Shown: positions 61,101 through 64,000 of the stretch, in pieces
How the letters are laid out: every line of letters begins with the position of its first letter
How positions within the stretch are numbered: the stretch's first letter is position 1
Origin: G963663365 sp963663365
GTDB taxonomy: Bacteria > Hinthialibacterota > Hinthialibacteria > Hinthialibacterales > G963663365
Length of the DNA stretch: 64,000 nt
Assembly: GCA_963663365.2 (NCBI GenBank)
Contig: CAXXIH010000003.1
Location: forward strand, 434,001-498,000
Direction: 5' to 3'
Notes under the pieces: generated by a model
What the model was told of the DNA's origin: nothing
Database searches by the model: none
What the model saw: only the letters and a program-made list of their open reading frames with translations
Made by a program: the position numbers and the translations under genes

Positions 61101-64000
61101 TCGCTTCTCCGTAACCTATCACAACCACGTAATAGGTGTGTCCCGCTTCCAGCGTGTTTGTGATGCGTGAAAAGCGGTTGGTTTCAAAGTCGATATCATC
61201 ATTAAGTGCAATTAACCGGTCTAGAGAATCAGGGCCGAACAAACCGATCACGGTATCGAATGTTTCCTCACCCGTAGCTTGTGATGTCTCAATTGTATAA
61301 CGTCCCGTAAATGCAGTCTGGAAATAGTAAACATTTCCCTCTTCAGGTTTATCGACAATCCCTGTGAGCGAAGGCCCGTTGACTTCGATGGCGATGATAT
61401 TGCTCTCACTGACAGTGGTCGGCGTGGGTATTGCTGTGTGTGTTGGTGTCGGCGTAAGTATGACGGTTGGCTGCTCCAAATCACTCGTCAACTGGATGGC
61501 GTAGAATCCTTCACTGTATTCAGTGAATCCCCTGACCCTGACAAAGTAAAGCCGTTCCGGCTCGAGGGTTATGACGATTTGAGAATAGCGATTAGATGGA
61601 TAGTTAATATCGTCGTTATAGGCAAGCAAATCTGTAGATGGATCGGGACCATAGATTTCCATAAATGTGTCGACATTTGTTTGGCCATCGACCGGCATGG
61701 TCTCAAGCGTAGTAACACCTCCCGCTCCACTCCAAAAATAATACCAGTCCTCGACATTCTCCGGCGATAAATAAGAACTGATAGCGTCGCCATTAATGTG
61801 GAGTTCGGTAACTTCAATACCCGGCGTCGGAGTCGGTGTTGAGGTCACAATGGGGGTTATAATTGATGTGGGAGTATCCGTTGCAATTTCGGTTGGGGTT
61901 TCTGTGGGTTGCTCGGCGGCGCTTGTTACTTGAATTGCGTACACCCCAAGGGTTGATGTGCTATAACCGCGGACCTTAATGAAATAAGTTTGGTTCGCAT
62001 CGAGAGTTGCCACAATTCGCGAATAACGGTTTGAATTAATATCGATATCGTCATTCTCGGCGATTTGAATCTCCTGTGAAGCGGGACCGTACAGTGTCAT
62101 GACCGTATCAATTGTAGCCTGTCCTGATACGGCAAATGTCTGGATGGTATATTCTCCACTTTCGCCGGTTTGAAAACGATACCAGTCTTCGGTGTTATCC
62201 TCTGTAATTACAGACATAACTACTGCGCCGTTCACAGTCAATTCGAAAGACGGTTCCCCGGATAATGGTGTGGGTGTATGGCTCGCCGTCACAGTCGGAT
62301 GCAATGTTGCTGTATGGGTCGGCGTATAAGATGGCGTAGGGCTTGTTGTAGGTGTATCAGTTGCTGCCGATGGCGGCGTATTTGTCGGCGAAGGGGTGTG
62401 AGTTGGCGTGTCTTGAGTCTGACTGGATGTGGCCTGTACTGAATACCATCCCACATTAGAACTGCTATAGCCACGAACCCGGACAAAGTAAGTTCGGTTG
62501 GCCTCTAAATTGGCTGTAATACGTGAGTACCGGTTGCTGGAAGTATTGATGTCGTCATTTTCAAAAAGAATCGCGCCGATTTCATCCGGTCCGTAAATCT
62601 CCAATACCGTATCGACGGTCTGTTGGCCGCTGACAGCCGAGGTCTCGATGACATACTCCCCGGTCGTGGAAATCTGCAATTGGTACCAATCGTCGCTGTT
62701 GCTTGTGGAAATTTCGGAAGTCACAGCCGGTCCATTTGCAACAAGGTTGGCAAATTCTAGGGTTGGGGTGGGTGTCGGCGTACCCGAGGAACACCCTTCC
62801 AGGCGGGAGTTTGTCTGCCGCACATAAGCCAAGCCTCTCTGCGCCCAATCGCTGCTTGAGAATGTTGCATCGCCCAGACGTGCGCGCAAATCTTGAACTT
62901 GATCCCAGACATCACAGGTTAGGCGGTTCCAGCGCACATCAACCACATCGCCGGATCCGAGACTTGTATTCGCAACGATCCCGCTGAGGTCGGTCAATTG
63001 ATTTGTGAATGCAATTAACTCGTAGAGTGAATTAAGACCGCTGACATCCAATAGGGATAGTTGGTTACGGTAGCACCATACTTCCTCAAGTTTCGTGTTG
63101 GCGGTCAAATCCAGCTGGGTTAGATTGTTCCGGTCACAATAGAGACCGCGAAGTTCCGTAAAGAATTCGATGCCTTTTAAATCCTGAATGTTTTTGTCCC
63201 GGCAACTGATAAATTCCTTGGCCGCCGAAACCAGAGCCGCCCGCTCCGCTGTAAAGGCGCCGCCGGATACAACACCTACAAAATCCTCAACAATGGCGCG
63301 GAAAGTCGTATCCGGGAAATTTTCTTCGGTATTGATATTCAGACTATCGGGAATCTTTTCCGGTGTTGTCTGCTGAAAATTAAAAGTCATTGTGTTGCCG
63401 GGGGCGCTGATCGATGACACGCTTACGCCTGAATCCCGTCCATCCCACCAGTTGGAATTCGGTAGTGTCTGCGCCGACCAATTCGGATAATAGGGGGAAG
63501 AAAACAGATCGCCCTCATCGCCACCATTAACGTCATTTTCCAAATCCAAATTCCCGTCGGCCTGAATCAGTGAAACGACGTAGTGCTGCGCATAGGTATT
63601 CTGTTGGCTGTCGCGGTCGCCTAAGGTTTCGTCGACATGCCAAATTGCAAGACCGGAACCAGGAAGTTCCTGGTCGCGGCCACTGCGGTTCCGGTTCTCA
63701 ATCACAAAGGATTCTTCTTTATTGACAGGGTGTTGAATCTGGTAGATTTCATTAATTCCGGCCCGGACCGTGCCCGTCTGATTGGAACTTAAATTCCGCG
63801 TCATTGTCCAACCGGCGATATTCTTGAAATAACCGTTCGGTTCGACCGGATTAAATCGTGCTCCGCGTGTGCCGCTGCTCGATGCCATCACGCACCACCG
63901 GCCTACACCGGAGGAATCGTAATCGTAGTCATAAAGGTCGGGCCAATTGCATAACGCATGTCCGTTTTCATGAATAAACGTTGCCAGCGCCAACTGATCG
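58183..64000 (-). CDS. giant exported M6-type metalloprotease with LRR, PPC and CBM9-like domains (5' end outside window)
   Basis: About 1,938 residues are visible and the frame is open at the right edge. Counting from 63993, the zinc motif HENGH is at residues 8-12, followed by PDLYDYDYDSSG and WHVDETLGDRDSQQN, as in M6 (immune inhibitor A-like) peptidases. A leucine-rich region spans about 270-360. Five PPC domains lie near 415-525, 583-692, 727-838, 865-975 and 1235-1330, each with NDDI then NR(Y/F)S. Two CBM9-like domains lie near 990-1215 and 1350-1560, and two beta-sandwich regions to the end. Thr/Pro linkers separate modules. It is a likely T2SS substrate (inference). Confidence 0.88.
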   Translation of the reverse strand, partial: DQLALATFIHENGHALCNWPDLYDYDYDSSGVGRWCVMASSSGTRGARFNPVEPNGYFKNIAGWTMTRNLSSNQTGTVRAGINEIYQIQHPVNKEESFVIENRNRSGRDQELPGSGLAIWHVDETLGDRDSQQNTYAQHYVVSLIQADGNLDLENDVNGGDEGDLFSSPYYPNWSAQTLPNSNWWDGRDSGVSVSSISAPGNTMTFNFQQTTPEKIPDSLNINTEENFPDTTFRAIVEDFVGVVSGGAFTAERAALVSAAKEFISCRDKNIQDLKGIEFFTELRGLYCDRNNLTQLDLTANTKLEEVWCYRNQLSLLDVSGLNSLYELIAFTNQLTDLSGIVANTSLGSGDVVDVRWNRLTCDVWDQVQDLRARLGDATFSSSDWAQRGLAYVRQTNSRLEGCSSGTPTPTPTLEFANLVANGPAVTSEISTSNSDDWYQLQISTTGEYVIETSAVSGQQTVDTVLEIYGPDEIGAILFENDDINTSSNRYSRITANLEANRTYFVRVRGYSSSNVGWYSVQATSSQTQDTPTHTPSPTNTPPSAATDTPTTSPTPSYTPTHTATLHPTVTASHTPTPLSGEPSFELTVNGAVVMSVITEDNTEDWYRFQTGESGEYTIQTFAVSGQATIDTVMTLYGPASQEIQIAENDDIDINSNRYSRIVATLDANQTYFIKVRGYSTSTLGVYAIQVTSAAEQPTETPTEIATDTPTSIITPIVTSTPTPTPGIEVTELHINGDAISSYLSPENVEDWYYFWSGAGGVTTLETMPVDGQTNVDTFMEIYGPDPSTDLLAYNDDINYPSNRYSQIVITLEPERLYFVRVRGFTEYSEGFYAIQLTSDLEQPTVILTPTPTHTAIPTPTTVSESNIIAIEVNGPSLTGIVDKPEEGNVYYFQTAFTGRYTIETSQATGEETFDTVIGLFGPDSLDRLIALNDDIDFETNRFSRITNTLEAGHTYYVVVIGYGEATGSYELTVTGEEGVLTPTPTPLGSGQHVDSVWTDTTPNFNGILGINEWDHAAVFHFDGSDSSAPGIVGADSYSIGGVNGDGFQTADDSSVTVYVMNNDEYIYIAIDAVDDVLDFSNSSIWLADSCEIRIDGNFSRLSQIENNAFGFNAIILGDGSEREFFPTGADLASAAQIKSDRTGWTVEFRVARTGFAPVIGFDLSINDSDDPAESQRDSQYCWNAAFDASYYDETQWGTMSLAVSPDSTPTPTAAASPTPAVIGSRSELHVNNPAVTGEVPAVGETADYWFYAEIEGVYTITTSQPEGADSFDTILELTGPEDESLPISTNDDIDINSNRYSRIVQNLQGGAIYFVTVRGFSTSTGVFGIGVAGPQGTQATPTPVEEALQISSVWATSPPVLDGLISSGEWDNTTTLEFDGSDGIRPGIASPDSNIIGGPNGDGFQTAEDSRATVHIMNDGTYFYVAIDVDDDILDFSQATIWRNDAVEIRIDGNYSRLSQLENNIFGFNAIVRGDGGAVGNFTPGLGIDSAARAKSDSSGWIVEFRCTLADFSRTIGFDIAIDDSDDPNQTARDSHYRWHGRNDSSSRDEGQWGIVVLADNPAGEPTPTPTLPGAIPTPMVSEGCVLLSEFNDPEEAFLAVQAGDGSSVEKGATWPVQSQAFTDGTGLRIQAAEGDTVQVYLAKVMSLDEGILSVSYYTEDSDITISLAVLDQSVFEERQNLAYVLAQGSEVSVGTPATIETIYDAPTGGFHPLLQVVGPGTVYFDNLMLCSTDDLFSIEAALPSLGNQVSSPILGGDGSIINGDMRDGLQGFYQNLLGQPHNPAVVSSLNNFETSGLPGSIALPSTTEGERLSNITCGLDIDLPSIVLVDCYAKRVSGDEGFLALVVSAIGQDSNTDLSTFATFISAEDVMDSSRVGWTLVSTMGRISDGATGILLTVQSALGDIEFAVDDITIYELSGYGNTANLADLDTSLLGR
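61010..62800 (-). repeat. coding repeats: tandem PPC modules with Thr/Pro linkers
   Basis: Within the protease gene four homologous PPC units, each about 330 bp, are separated by Thr/Pro-coding linkers, the longest at about 62270-62415 (THTPSPTNTPPSAATDTP and onward). Each unit carries the shared line NDDI...NRYSRI and a (V/I)RG(Y/F)S or similar turn. A fifth unit lies further downstream between the CBM9-like copies. Copies have diverged, so this is an old internal duplication. Confidence 0.8.

Noticed and set aside
62270..62415. Degenerate short repeats resembling a CRISPR or minisatellite
   Set aside because: They are in frame inside the protease gene and encode Thr/Pro linkers; there are no constant repeats with unique spacers.

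Overview
The window looks like chromosomal DNA from an uncultivated diderm bacterium with G+C in the low fifties (judged by eye). It holds a complete type II secretion (T2SS) inner-membrane and pseudopilin operon with a secretin. It also holds several stand-alone prepilins whose N-termini read GFTLIELLIVVAIIGILAA, secreted multi-domain proteins with FG-GAP, PPC and CBM9-like modules, a bactofilin, an archaeal-type phosphoglycerate mutase and a K+-dependent membrane pyrophosphatase. This mix suggests one of the candidate phyla around Sumerlaeota, Hydrogenedentota or Omnitrophota. That placement is inferred from gene style and has not been tested by phylogeny.

Region 1 (1-14.2 kb) is mainly housekeeping. 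It opens with the end of a DUF4340 gene and a Maf/DUF115 protein on the opposite strand. A thiamine set follows: thiS, thiG and a ThiD2-ThiE fusion. Next comes a chain of glmU-like gene, rplY, pth and hppA, then rpsF-ssb-rpsR-rpsT, then the isoprenoid genes ispD and ispE. The GlmU-like protein stops before the acetyltransferase active site. The ribosomal proteins S6, S18 and L25 carry long low-complexity extensions. Several clear intrinsic terminators separate the units.

Region 2 (14.2-33 kb) is mixed metabolism: two small unknown genes, a beta-hydroxyacid dehydrogenase, and an AT-rich island (16.1-17.45 kb) with a gene fragment that lacks a start codon. An operon of apgM, an M16-fold protein without its zinc motif and an alpha/beta hydrolase without a visible nucleophile serine follows. 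Then come a GT39-type membrane glycosyltransferase fused to a PA14 domain, a nitrilase, a GH20 hexosaminidase, a methyltransferase coupled to a double ABC permease, an unknown gene and asnB.

Region 3 (33-39 kb) holds a GAF-like/GntR regulator with inverted domain order. It is divergent from a secreted carbohydrate-binding-like protein, with a perfect 18-bp palindrome between them. Two stand-alone pseudopilins, a bactofilin, a secreted FG-GAP protein and tRNA-Gly(CCC) follow.

Region 4 (39-54.3 kb) has an HD-GYP phosphodiesterase convergent with the T2SS operon, which reads leftward as gspE-F-G-H-I-J-K-L-M-C-D. Divergent from gspE are a coiled-coil protein, a DUF1844 protein and dtd.

Region 5 (54.3-64 kb) holds a TPR-sulfotransferase, a third stand-alone pseudopilin, an exported nucleoside hydrolase and a giant M6-type metalloprotease (1,900+ residues visible) with LRRs, five PPC domains and two CBM9-like domains. 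Its 5' end lies beyond the window. The secretion operon and the many exported proteins around it suggest a life of degrading or binding extracellular polymers and glycoproteins.
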